The notes under the pieces are model-generated. The model searched no databases. It was not told where the DNA came from and saw nothing but the letters and a program-made list of their open reading frames with translations. Shown here piece after piece: positions 41,910 through 49,949 of a DNA stretch of 64,000 bases. The stretch is from JALHNI01 sp965229305 (GTDB lineage Bacteria > Acidobacteriota > Terriglobia > Bryobacterales > Bryobacteraceae), in assembly GCA_965229305.1 (NCBI GenBank), contig CBDDIZ010000025.1, forward strand, positions 1 through 64,000, read 5' to 3'. Each line of letters starts with the position of its first letter. Position 1 is the first letter of the stretch. The translations under genes and the position numbers were made by a program.

Positions 41910-42548
41910 ATGTCCAAGATTTACGAACCCCAAAATTCGGTGCTGGTGCCGATGGTGGTGGAGCAAACCTCGCGGGGGGAACGGTCATACGACATTTACT
42001 CGCGGTTGCTGAAGGAAAACATTATCTTCCTGGGCACGCCGATCGATGACAACGTCGCCAACCTGATCATTGCGCAGATTCTGTTTCTGGCCGCCGAGGA
42101 TCCGGAGCGCGACATCTCGCTGTACATCAACTCGCCGGGCGGTTCGATCACCGCGGGCCTCGCCATTCTCGACACGATGAATCTGGTGGAGCCGGATATC
42201 GTCACCACGTGCGTCGGCCAGGCTGCTTCGATGGCGGCCGTGCTGCTGGCCTGCGGCACCAAGGGCAAGCGCTTCACCCTGCCCCATTCGCGCATCCTGA
42301 TCCACCAGCCCTCGATGAGCAACCTGGGCGGCCAGGCGACCGACATCGACATCTATGCGAAGGAGATCCTCCGCATGCGCGAAGTGCTGAACGACATCCT
42401 CGCCAAAGCCACCGACCAGTCGGTGGAGCGCATCGCGCGCGACGTGGAACGCGACTACATCCTCGAGGCGGAGCAGGCGGTGCAGTACGGCATCGTCGAC
42501 CGCATCATCACCTCCCGCGAGCCGGCCAAGCCACTGCAGAAGGTTTAA
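41910..42548 (+). CDS. clpP: ATP-dependent Clp protease proteolytic subunit
   Basis: A 212-residue ClpP, cytoplasmic tetradecameric serine protease. The catalytic triad is visible: Ser107 in GQAASMAA, His132 in ILIHQPS and Asp182 in the RDYILEAEQA segment. GGSI and the SPGG oxyanion region (NSPGGSI) are intact. The start has AAGGAG a few bases upstream. No clpX or tig gene is adjacent, unlike in many bacteria; the partner in this window is ClpC. It is monocistronic, with a strong terminator directly downstream. Confidence 0.97.
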   Translation: MSKIYEPQNSVLVPMVVEQTSRGERSYDIYSRLLKENIIFLGTPIDDNVANLIIAQILFLAAEDPERDISLYINSPGGSITAGLAILDTMNLVEPDIVTTCVGQAASMAAVLLACGTKGKRFTLPHSRILIHQPSMSNLGGQATDIDIYAKEILRMREVLNDILAKATDQSVERIARDVERDYILEAEQAVQYGIVDRIITSREPAKPLQKV

Positions 42549-42571
42549 GCCCCACTTCAGACTGTTTTGGG

Positions 42572-42604
42572 AAGGCCGCTCCCCGGTGGGGGGCGGCCTT
42601 TTTC
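42572..42604 (+). terminator. Intrinsic terminator after clpP
   Basis: AAGGCCGC-type and GCGGCCTT-type arms with C/G runs form a long GC-rich stem around a short GGT loop, followed by a run of five T. It starts 23 bases after the clpP stop. Confidence 0.87.
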
Positions 42605-42669
42605 TTGGCCTTGATAAGTTCTGTTAACGGCATGAGATGCAGCCCGTTGTAACTGCTAGACTAAGGGCC

Positions 42670-43098
42670 ATGATCCGTCATATTGCGCTGGCCTTGACGC
42701 TGGCCTTTTTGAGCTCCGCCGCCGAACCGCAGACCAAGGACGCGGTGACCGCGGCCGATAAAGCCTGGGCGGCCGCGACGGTGAAAGCGGATGCCGCGGC
42801 GTTGGGCAAACTCCTCGCCGACGACCTCAACTACATCCACTCCACCGGGGCGATCGACGATAAAGCATCTTTCATCGGCAAGTTGAAATCTGGGGAACAG
42901 AAGTATCTGAAGATCGACCACGATGGCAGCGACGTGCGGTTGTATGGCTCGACGGCAGTCCTGACAGCCACCGCGCGCGTTGAGTCGATCACCAAGGGCG
43001 TGAAGGGTCCGCCGACGCACTTGCGTTTCATTCACGTGTGGTTCTATTCGAAGGGCGCCTGGCAGTTGGTGGCGCACCAGTCGTTGCGTATTCCGTAA
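42670..43098 (+). CDS. Secreted DUF4440/NTF2-like protein
   Basis: A 142-residue protein from the ATG at 42670 (AAGGG just upstream) with a signal peptide (IRHIALALTLAFLSSAA). The NTF2-like pattern is clear: a helix (AVTAADKAWAAATVKADAAALGKLLADDLNYIH), then strands (GSDVRLYGSTAVLTATARV, THLRFIHVWFYSKGAWQLVAHQS). DUF4440 members are SnoaL/ketosteroid-isomerase-like. Export suggests a periplasmic binding or scavenging role. Function not assigned. Confidence 0.82.
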   Translation: MIRHIALALTLAFLSSAAEPQTKDAVTAADKAWAAATVKADAAALGKLLADDLNYIHSTGAIDDKASFIGKLKSGEQKYLKIDHDGSDVRLYGSTAVLTATARVESITKGVKGPPTHLRFIHVWFYSKGAWQLVAHQSLRIP

Positions 43099-43144
43099 AT
43101 CGTCCGCTACGCCCGAAAATTTCCCGAGAAAGTCGAGTAGGCCC

Positions 43145-44260
43145 ATGATCATTGGGGTACCGAAGGAAATCAAGGATCACGAGTCGCGCGTCGGCTTAGT
43201 GCCGGCGGGGGTGACCACCTTGCGTGAACACGGCCATGAGGTGCTGGTGGAAACCGGCGCCGGACGGCTGAGTTCCATACAGGACGTGGAATATGAGGAG
43301 GCGGGGGCCCGGATCCTGAATTCGGCCGCTGAGGTCTGGAGCCGCGCCGACATGGTGGTGAAGGTGAAGGAGCCGCAACCCTCCGAGTACCCGCACTTCC
43401 GGCCGGGCCTGCTGCTGTTCACTTACCTGCATCTGGCCCCCTTGCGCGACCTCACCGATCATCTGGTAAACGCCCAGGTGGACGCGGTGGCCTACGAGAC
43501 GATCCGCGAGCGGGACGGTTCCCTGCCCCTCCTGACGCCGATGAGCGAGATTGCGGGCCGCATGTCCGTGCAGGTGGGCGCGCAGTATCTCGAAAAGCCG
43601 ATGGGCGGACGGGGCATTCTGCTGGGCGGCATTCCGGGCGTCCAGGCGGGCAACGTCGTCATTATCGGCGGCGGCGTGGTGGGTCACAACGCGGCGAAGA
43701 TCGCCGTAGGGCTGGGCGCGCACGTCACGCTGATCGATAAGAACTTGAACCGCCTGCGCGAACTGGACGACATCTACAACGGACAGGTGGTGACGCTTGC
43801 CTCCAACAGTCATACCGTTCGCGATGCCCTTCGCCATGCCGATCTGGTGATCGGCGCGGTGCTGGTGCCGGGTGCTTCGGCGCCCAAGATCGTCCGCCGC
43901 GACATGATCAAGTTGATGCGGCCCGGCTCCGTGGTGGTGGACGTCGCCATCGACCAGGGTGGCTGCATTGAGACCGCCCACGCCACCACGCATTCGGATC
44001 CCATCTACTACGTCGACGGCGTGCTGCACTACTGCGTCTCCAACATGCCGGCCGCCGTACCGCACACGTCGACCTACGGCCTGACCAACGCCACGTTCCC
44101 GTACCTGTTCAAGATCGCGGCGCGCGGCTTAGCGGAAGCCTGCCGCTCGACGCCGGCGATCGCCGAGGGCGTCAACACCTATCAGGGCCACATCGTTTAT
44201 CCGGCGGTCGCCGAGAGCCAGTCCCGCGAGTGGAAGGATGTGAGCACGCTGCTCCCGTAG
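43145..44260 (+). CDS. ald: Alanine dehydrogenase
   Basis: A 371-residue NAD-dependent L-alanine dehydrogenase converting alanine to pyruvate and ammonia. The N-terminal MIIGVPKEIKDHESRVGLVPAGV and the catalytic K75 (VVKVKEPQ) and H96 (YLHLAP) occupy the same numbering as in the Mycobacterium tuberculosis enzyme. The Rossmann motif VVIIGGGVVGHNAA is near residue 175, and SNMPAAVPHTSTYGLTNAT is typical of Ald, not of transhydrogenase PntA. The ECF sigma gene begins only 18 bases downstream, so read-through is possible. Confidence 0.96.
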   Translation: MIIGVPKEIKDHESRVGLVPAGVTTLREHGHEVLVETGAGRLSSIQDVEYEEAGARILNSAAEVWSRADMVVKVKEPQPSEYPHFRPGLLLFTYLHLAPLRDLTDHLVNAQVDAVAYETIRERDGSLPLLTPMSEIAGRMSVQVGAQYLEKPMGGRGILLGGIPGVQAGNVVIIGGGVVGHNAAKIAVGLGAHVTLIDKNLNRLRELDDIYNGQVVTLASNSHTVRDALRHADLVIGAVLVPGASAPKIVRRDMIKLMRPGSVVVDVAIDQGGCIETAHATTHSDPIYYVDGVLHYCVSNMPAAVPHTSTYGLTNATFPYLFKIAARGLAEACRSTPAIAEGVNTYQGHIVYPAVAESQSREWKDVSTLLP

Positions 44261-44278
44261 CCCCGCGCGCAAGCTCTC

Positions 44279-44869
44279 ATGCTGGTCGATTTCACGCTAA
44301 TCGAGCGGGCGAGTAAGGGCGATGACGCCGCATTCAACGAGATCGTGCGCGCTTACCGGCGGCGGATTCTCGGGACGATCGGGCGGCTGATCGGCCGGCC
44401 GGAAGACGTGGAAGACGTGGGCCAGGTCGTTTTTCTCCGCCTTTACGAGTCGCTGGACCAGTTGCGCACGGCCGAGATGTTCGAGCCGTGGCTGTACCGG
44501 CTGACGGTAAACGCCTCCTACGACTATCTGCGCCGCAAGCGCCGACGGCCGGAATCGCGCATGGCGGACCTTTCCGAAGAGCAGGTGATTCTCGCCGATG
44601 CATCCGCCTCCATGGATCGCGGCACCGACGAGCAACGGAAAGCCGCAACCCGCGAACTGGTGGACTCGCTGCTCTCGGCCGTTTCCGAAGAGGACCGCAT
44701 CTTGTTGACGCTGAAGGAAGTGGAAGGCCTTTCCATCCGGGAGCTCGAAAACATTTATAAAGCTAAAGAAAATGCGATCAAGGTGCGGCTGTTCCGTGCC
44801 CGGCAGCGTGTCCTCAAGGCTTTCGAAAGACAAAAAGGCGGATCGTCCGCGCACGGCGACGACGAGTAA
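44279..44869 (+). CDS. ECF sigma factor (second)
   Basis: A 196-residue ECF sigma factor. The sigma2 region covers ~10-85 (AFNEIVRAYRRRILGTIGRLIG, EDVEDVGQVVFLRLYESL, then EPWLYRLTVNASYDYLRRKRRR). Sigma4 covers ~130-185 (LLSAVSEEDRILLTLKEVEG, then LSIRELENIYKAKENAIKVRL and RARQRVLKAFER). The region-4 helix-turn-helix is intact. It is followed after 43 bases by a one-pass membrane protein and a Spy-like protein, forming a sigma/regulator triad. No zinc-finger anti-sigma motif is seen. Confidence 0.92.
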   Translation: MLVDFTLIERASKGDDAAFNEIVRAYRRRILGTIGRLIGRPEDVEDVGQVVFLRLYESLDQLRTAEMFEPWLYRLTVNASYDYLRRKRRRPESRMADLSEEQVILADASASMDRGTDEQRKAATRELVDSLLSAVSEEDRILLTLKEVEGLSIRELENIYKAKENAIKVRLFRARQRVLKAFERQKGGSSAHGDDE

Positions 44870-44912
44870 CCTTGCTTAGACGCGAAACGTTATGATATGG
44901 GAGAGCACTGAG

Positions 44913-45281
44913 ATGGAAGAAGACCTGAAATCGGTGGAACTCGATGCGCTGTTCACGGCGTATCGGGAAGCCCTTCCCGACACGGATGGCAGCGCGGACT
45001 TTATGCCGGGTTTGTGGAAGCAGATTGACGCCCGGCGCAGCTTTGATCGTCGCTTCCGTCTGTGGACCCACGGTCTGCTGACCGCCGCTCTTGCTGGTTG
45101 CCTCGCCATGGGCGCTTTCCTGTTCACGCAGAACGCTCCCTATTCGGACTACCTCGAAGTTCTGGAAGCCGATAACCGAACCGCCACCGAAGGCGCCGGC
45201 ACCTTCCACCCGGTGAGCTACGACCTGTCGAAGCCCGCGCCGGCGAGCGCCGAACCCTGGATCGTCGTCGAGGAAGAATAA
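44913..45281 (+). CDS. Single-pass membrane protein, probable anti-sigma factor
   Basis: About 122 residues from the ATG at 44913 (GGGAGAG ~8 bases upstream); an earlier ATG at 44892 lacks a site. The N-terminal ~50 residues are acidic/helical and presumably cytoplasmic (ELDALFTAYREALPDTDG, then MPGLWKQIDARRSF). One transmembrane helix follows at ~54-73 (TAALAGCLAMGAFLFTQ), and an extracytoplasmic tail of ~45 residues ends in Glu-Glu-Glu. This topology suits an anti-sigma factor controlling the preceding ECF gene, although the zf-HC2 motif is absent. Confidence 0.68.
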   Translation: MEEDLKSVELDALFTAYREALPDTDGSADFMPGLWKQIDARRSFDRRFRLWTHGLLTAALAGCLAMGAFLFTQNAPYSDYLEVLEADNRTATEGAGTFHPVSYDLSKPAPASAEPWIVVEEE

Positions 45282-45282
45282 C

Positions 45283-45678
45283 GTGAAACGTTGGAGCATC
45301 GCTCTCTACGTCCTTTTAATCTTTGCCTCGGGTGTTGCCGCCGGAGTGCTGGGTCAGCGGCTGGTCTCCTCCCGCGTGGTGAGCGCCGAATCGGGGCCGC
45401 GAACGCCCGAGCAATGGCGCGCTCGCTTCGTCTCCGAACTTTCTGACCGCCTGAGCCTCGAAGCGAACCAGACCGCCAAGATCAACCAAATCCTGGACGT
45501 GACGCGTGCCCGTTTCAACGAAGTCCGCGAACGGAATCGTCCTGAGATGAAACGCATCCACGACGAGCAGGTGGAATCGATCAAGGCTTTGTTGAACGAC
45601 AATCAGCGCTCGGCCTACACGCAGTTTCTCGCCGAAAAAGAAGCCGAGCGCAAAGCGCGCTCAGGCGAAGCGCGCTAG
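45283..45678 (+). CDS. Spy/CpxP-like (heavy-metal-sensor-like) periplasmic helical protein
   Basis: A 131-residue protein starting at GTG 45283, one base after the previous stop. An N-terminal hydrophobic anchor (WSIALYVLLIFASGVAAGVLG) precedes a long helical hairpin (FVSELSDRLSLEANQTAKINQILDV; then EVRERNRPEMKRIHDEQVESIKALLND) with LTxxQ-like spacing. This matches the Spy/CpxP/CnrX/ZraP fold (Metal_resist/periplasmic heavy metal sensor). CnrYXH-type systems combine such a sensor with an anti-sigma and an ECF sigma, as the order here suggests. No His/Met-rich metal site is evident, so the signal may be misfolded protein instead of metal. Confidence 0.72.
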   Translation: MKRWSIALYVLLIFASGVAAGVLGQRLVSSRVVSAESGPRTPEQWRARFVSELSDRLSLEANQTAKINQILDVTRARFNEVRERNRPEMKRIHDEQVESIKALLNDNQRSAYTQFLAEKEAERKARSGEAR

Positions 45679-46782
45679 CCGCAAGAAGTCGATCGGCAGT
45701 TCACTCTTCCCCTTCATCGCTAAATCCGCCAGCGCCTCGCCGATCACCGGGGCGAATTTGAAGCCGTGTCCGGAGAACCCGCAACCGAACACCACTTGTT
45801 CATGTGCCGGATGCCGGTCCAGGATGAAGTCCGTGTCGGGCGTCATCGAGTAGAGGCACGCCTCCGCCCACAGAGTCTGGCTGGTGGCGCCGGGCAGGAA
45901 CTGTTCGGCGGCCGCGCGGAAGTCGTCGATGTCGCGCTGGGTGACCGTGCGGTCGACGGTGTCCGGATCACAAGCCTCGGACGCCCGATGCAGCCCGAAT
46001 TTGAGGCCTTCACCGGGGCGATACGGCGTGCCGTAGTAGAACACGCCCGGGTAAAGAGCAATCAGCCAGAGCGGCAGTTGCGCAAACGGCGCGGGAGCGG
46101 CCGGCTCGAAGTGAACGTAATGGACGCGGTGAGCCTCCATCGGCACGCGCAGGTCGGCCAGCACTTTGGCCGACCAGGGGCCGGCGGCGATCACCAGCCG
46201 GTCCGCCGTGAAGCTCATCTCATCGGTCTCTACGCTCACGCCGCTGCCTTCGGCGTGCCAACGGATCACGCGCTCGCCGAAGCGCAGACGCGCGCCCTGA
46301 CGCTCGGCCTCCGTGCACTGGGCGCTGACGCAGTCCTCGGGTTTCAGAACGCCGGCGTTGGGCTCGAGCAAGCCCCACACATCATCGCCGACCGAGAGTG
46401 CCGGAAAGCGCCGGCGGATCGTGGCGGCGTCGAGCAATTCGTGGGCGAGCCCATGGCGTTCGGCGGAAAGGCGCGAGCCGGCCACGATCGGCGAGTCCAG
46501 CGCGCCCATCCACAAGCCGCCGGTAATCTCCAGCAGCGACCGTCGGCTGCGGGCTTCGAGGTCACGCCACTGGCCGTACGCCCGCTGCACCAGCGCCACG
46601 TAGTCGGGCTTTTCGAAATAGGCTTCGCGGATAAAACGGCTCTTGCCGTGGGAGGCTCCGAGAACGTGTCCGCGGGGATGGGCATCGAGCCCCAGGACGC
46701 GATAGCCACGGCGGCTCAGATGGTCGGCGGCGGCGCTGCCCATCGCGCCCAACCCCAGTACAATGACATCAAAATTCGGCAT
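45661..46782 (-). CDS. Monomeric sarcosine-oxidase/N-methyltryptophan-oxidase-like enzyme
   Basis: A 373-residue DAO-family flavoenzyme. FAD-binding GLGAMGSAAADHLSRRG is at the N-terminus. GASHGKSRFIREAYFEKPDYV and CGFSGHGFKFAPVIGE are characteristic of the MSOX/SolA group. The covalent-flavin Cys is retained in EACLYSMTPDTDF. The usual reaction is oxidative demethylation of an N-methyl amino acid, releasing formaldehyde and hydrogen peroxide. The 3' end overlaps the Spy-like gene by 18 bases convergently. It is divergent from the ABC operon, with a 12-bp palindrome in front. Exact substrate cannot be told. Confidence 0.9.
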   Translation of the reverse strand: MPNFDVIVLGLGAMGSAAADHLSRRGYRVLGLDAHPRGHVLGASHGKSRFIREAYFEKPDYVALVQRAYGQWRDLEARSRRSLLEITGGLWMGALDSPIVAGSRLSAERHGLAHELLDAATIRRRFPALSVGDDVWGLLEPNAGVLKPEDCVSAQCTEAERQGARLRFGERVIRWHAEGSGVSVETDEMSFTADRLVIAAGPWSAKVLADLRVPMEAHRVHYVHFEPAAPAPFAQLPLWLIALYPGVFYYGTPYRPGEGLKFGLHRASEACDPDTVDRTVTQRDIDDFRAAAEQFLPGATSQTLWAEACLYSMTPDTDFILDRHPAHEQVVFGCGFSGHGFKFAPVIGEALADLAMKGKSELPIDFLRLARFA

Positions 46783-46791
46783 TCGTGAGAT

Positions 46792-46803
46792 AAACTATAG
46801 TTT
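46792..46803. promoter_or_regulatory. Palindromic -10-like element between divergent genes
   Basis: AAACTATAGTTT is a perfect 12-bp palindrome containing TATAGT in both directions. It lies 10 bases upstream of the minus-strand oxidase start and 68 bases upstream of the ABC operon start, so one element could give divergent promoters or be a small operator. Confidence 0.3.
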
Positions 46804-46870
46804 CGCAAACGCGGCCCGAACCCGTGGGCTGCGCGTCTAACCCAAAGAACCCAAGAGTGCAAAACATCCT

Positions 46871-47842
46871 ATGATCCGAGTCGAAGGCTTAACCAAGCGC
46901 TACGCCCAAAATGTGGCCGTAGACCGCATCTCCTTCGAAGTCGAAAAAGGGCGCATCGTCGGTTTCCTCGGCCCGAACGGGGCCGGCAAAACCACCACCA
47001 TGCGCATGCTCACTTGCTTCATGCCTCCCTCAGAAGGCAAAGCCAGCGTAGCCGGCTTCGATTGTGTTACCCAGTCCCTCGAGGTGAAGAAGCGCATCGG
47101 CTATCTGCCCGAAACGCCCCCCGTCTACACCGACATGTCGGTGAACGAGTATCTGATGTTTGTGGGCGCGCTCAAGCAGATTCCCTCGTCCGAACTCGCC
47201 AGGCGCGTCGCCGAAGTGGAAGAGCGATGCGCCGTAGCCGACGTCAAGAATAAGCTGATCGGCAAGCTGTCGAAGGGTTATCGGCAGCGCGTGGGTCTCG
47301 CTCAGGCGATCATCCATAATCCGGATGTCCTGATCCTGGACGAGCCAACCTCCGGCCTCGATCCGCGCCAGATCATGGAGACGCGCGACCTGATCAAAGG
47401 CTTGGCCGGCGACCACACCATCATCCTGAGCACGCACATCCTGCAGGAAGTGGAAGCGATGTGCGAACAGGTGATCGTGATCGCCAAAGGGCAGTTACGC
47501 GCCATCGAACCGCTGGACCGCCTGATTGCGCGCGGCGTGGGCGCAGTGGACGTGGAGATCGAGGCCCGCGAAGGGACGCTCAACTTCCAGTCCGCGAAAC
47601 AATTGCTCGAAAAGACGCCCGGCGTCACACGGGTCACCCAGACCGGCGAGGTCCGCAACAATCGCGTGCGCTTTGCCGTGGAGAGCCAATCCGGCCATGA
47701 TGCCCGCGGCGACATCGCCCGCGCCGTAGTCGGCGCCAATCTCAACCTCACCGAACTGCGTTCGGGTCTTGAAAAGATCTATCTTGAACTGACGGCTGCG
47801 GCTCCCGTAGCCACGGTTGCCTCCGAGGAGACGCCGGCATGA
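46871..47842 (+). CDS. ABC transporter ATP-binding protein (Gld/CcmA-like)
   Basis: A 323-residue ATPase. Walker A GPNGAGKT, then LVKxxIGYLPE-type Q region (RIGYLPETPPVYTDMSV), signature LSKGYRQRVGLAQAI, Walker B ILDEPTSGLDP and H-loop STHIL are all present. A C-terminal ~100-residue extension (from ~235) is a beta-rich accessory domain. The closest arrangement known is GldA of the gliding-motility/exporter ABC-2 set, supported by the following permease, GldG-like and DUF4340 genes. Stop and next start overlap by 4 bases (ATGA), so the operon is translationally coupled. Confidence 0.92.
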   Translation: MIRVEGLTKRYAQNVAVDRISFEVEKGRIVGFLGPNGAGKTTTMRMLTCFMPPSEGKASVAGFDCVTQSLEVKKRIGYLPETPPVYTDMSVNEYLMFVGALKQIPSSELARRVAEVEERCAVADVKNKLIGKLSKGYRQRVGLAQAIIHNPDVLILDEPTSGLDPRQIMETRDLIKGLAGDHTIILSTHILQEVEAMCEQVIVIAKGQLRAIEPLDRLIARGVGAVDVEIEAREGTLNFQSAKQLLEKTPGVTRVTQTGEVRNNRVRFAVESQSGHDARGDIARAVVGANLNLTELRSGLEKIYLELTAAAPVATVASEETPA

Positions 47843-48600
47843 TCCTCATCTGGTCCATTTGTAAGAAAGAACTGAAGAGTTACTTCTCTTCTCCCATTGG
47901 TTATCTGCTGCTCACGATGTTCTCCCTGATCATCGGCTTCTTCTTCTGGAACGTAGTGACTTACTTCGCCGTGATGGGGCAGCGCCAGATGCAGATGGGC
48001 GGCAACATGAACGTGAATGAGTTTGTGATTCGTCCACTCATTCAAAACATGAGCGTCGTGGGCCTGTTTCTCATCCCGCTGATCACCATGCGGCTGTTCG
48101 CCGAAGAGAAGAAGCAGGGCACCATCGAGTTACTGCTCACCTCGCCGGTCACCGACTTCCAGATCCTCTTTGGCAAATGGCTGTCGGCGCTCCTGATGTA
48201 CGGCACCATGGTGCTGTTTTCCTCCATCAGCTTCTTCTTTCTGTTCGCCTACGGCAATCCGGACATCAAGCCCATGCTGGTGGGGTTTCTGGGGCTGATG
48301 CTGCAGGCCGGCGCGCTGATGTCGCTCGGGCTGTTCATCTCCAGCCTCACCAACAACCAGATCATCGCCGGCGCCACCACCTTCGCCGTCTCGCTGCTGC
48401 TGTGGACGTTCGAGTGGGTGGCCGGCTACGAAACTGCCGCCTGGGCCAAGGTGATGTCCTACATTTCGGTGATCCCGCACTTTGAATCATTCACCCGCGG
48501 CGTGATCGATACCAAGGACGTCGTCTACTTCTTGTCCGTCACGTTCCTCGGGCTCTTCCTGACCTCGCGGTCGCTCGAATCCCTGCGGTGGAGGTCCTAA
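47839..48600 (+). CDS. ABC-2-type permease (GldF-like)
   Basis: A 253-residue inner-membrane protein with six or so transmembrane segments (SSPIGYLLLTMFSLIIGFFF, VVGLFLIPLITMRLF, SALLMYGTMVLFSSISFFFL, LVGFLGLMLQAGALMSLGLF and two at the end). The cytoplasmic loop RLFAEEKKQGTIELLLTSPV is the ABC-2 permease signature. It pairs with the preceding ATPase; TAATG couples it to the GldG-like gene. Exported substrate unknown. Confidence 0.9.
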   Translation: MILIWSICKKELKSYFSSPIGYLLLTMFSLIIGFFFWNVVTYFAVMGQRQMQMGGNMNVNEFVIRPLIQNMSVVGLFLIPLITMRLFAEEKKQGTIELLLTSPVTDFQILFGKWLSALLMYGTMVLFSSISFFFLFAYGNPDIKPMLVGFLGLMLQAGALMSLGLFISSLTNNQIIAGATTFAVSLLLWTFEWVAGYETAAWAKVMSYISVIPHFESFTRGVIDTKDVVYFLSVTFLGLFLTSRSLESLRWRS

Positions 48601-49943
48601 TGCAACAGCGTCAAACCAAGTTTGCGGCTTATACCTCGGGCTATGTCTTGATCGTGATTGCCGTGCTGGCCACCGCCAATTGGCTCGCCAACCGGCACTC
48701 GAAGACTTACGACACCACGGCGAACAAACGCTATAGCCTCTCCGACCAAACGGAGAAAATCGTCAAGAACCTCAAGCAGGAAGTCCGCGTCAGTTACTGG
48801 GATACGCCGGATCAGTTCCGTGCCGCCAAGGACCTGCTGGACCGTTACCACGGCCTGTCTGAGAAGCTCGTCGTTGAGTACATCGACGGCAATAAGATGG
48901 CTCGCTTGGCCCGCGAAAAGAACATCAAGGCTCCCGGCACCATCGTCGTGGAGAGCGGCAATAACCGGCAGGAAGCCAAGTCGCTCACCGAAGAAGAGAT
49001 TACCGGCGCGCTGGTGCGCCTGCTGAAGGGCACCGACCGTCAGGTCTGTTTCATTCAAGGCAGCGGCGAGCGCGACCCCGGCGACAGCACCAAGGGTAGC
49101 GGTTACGCGCAGGCGAAGACGCTACTCGAACGCAATAACTATAAGACCGAGACGATCAGCTTGCTGGAAAGGCGCGAGATTCCCGCCGCCTGCACCGTCA
49201 CGATCGTGGCCGGCCCTCGTTTCGACTATCCGGCCGAAGTAGCCAAAGTGATCCAGGAACGCGTGGAACAAGGCGGAGCCGTCCTCTTTCTGCTCGATCC
49301 GCCGCTGCAGTTAGGCGCTGAGAAGATCGCGCCGAACCCGGAGTTGGTCTCATTGCTCGCCAAGTGGGGCGTGACGCTCAATGCGGACCTCGTCCTCGAC
49401 GACAGCCGCGCGGGACAGATGTTCGGTCTCAGCGAAGCCACACCGCTGGTGGCCAGCTATGACTCGCATCCCATCGTGCGCGACCTGACACGCGTCGCCA
49501 CGGCGTTCCCGCTGGTGCGCTCGCTCGAAGTAAAGTCCGGCGGCGACGCCGTCGTGCAGAAGCTCTTCTCGACGCTCGAATCGAGCTTTGCGACCCGCAA
49601 CCTGTCGGCCGCGCAGATCGCGCCGAGCAAGGATGACAAGCCGGGTCCGCTGGCGATCGCCGCCGCCGGCACCGTCAAGAAGGGCCGCTTCGTCGTCGTC
49701 GGCTCGTCCATGTTCATCACCAACAGCATCCTGCGCTTCCAAGGCAACGGGGACCTGTTCATGAACATGTGCAACTGGCTCTCCGCCGATGAGGACCTGA
49801 TCTCGATTCGGCCGAAAGATCCCGACAATCGTCCCCTGAACCTCACACGCTCGCAGATCATCACCATCCGTACGTTCAGCCAGTTCATCCTGCCGCTGAT
49901 GGCGATCGGCGCCGGTGTGATGGTGTGGTTGAAGCGGAGATAA
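48600..49943 (+). CDS. GldG-family ABC-type auxiliary protein
   Basis: 447 residues from the ATG at 48600, which overlaps the permease stop (TAATG) and has GGTGGAGGT upstream; the frame also opens at 48588. There is an N-terminal transmembrane segment (TSGYVLIVIAVLATANWLA), then a long periplasmic region in which SKTYDTTANKRYSLSDQTEKI is diagnostic of the GldG/DUF7088 family, with a Rossmann-like core (VCFIQGSGERDP, AVLFLLDPPLQL). A C-terminal transmembrane segment (FSQFILPLMAIGAGVMVWLKRR) follows. It probably completes the exporter with the previous two genes. Confidence 0.88.
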   Translation: MQQRQTKFAAYTSGYVLIVIAVLATANWLANRHSKTYDTTANKRYSLSDQTEKIVKNLKQEVRVSYWDTPDQFRAAKDLLDRYHGLSEKLVVEYIDGNKMARLAREKNIKAPGTIVVESGNNRQEAKSLTEEEITGALVRLLKGTDRQVCFIQGSGERDPGDSTKGSGYAQAKTLLERNNYKTETISLLERREIPAACTVTIVAGPRFDYPAEVAKVIQERVEQGGAVLFLLDPPLQLGAEKIAPNPELVSLLAKWGVTLNADLVLDDSRAGQMFGLSEATPLVASYDSHPIVRDLTRVATAFPLVRSLEVKSGGDAVVQKLFSTLESSFATRNLSAAQIAPSKDDKPGPLAIAAAGTVKKGRFVVVGSSMFITNSILRFQGNGDLFMNMCNWLSADEDLISIRPKDPDNRPLNLTRSQIITIRTFSQFILPLMAIGAGVMVWLKRR

Positions 49944-49949
49944 GCGCGC

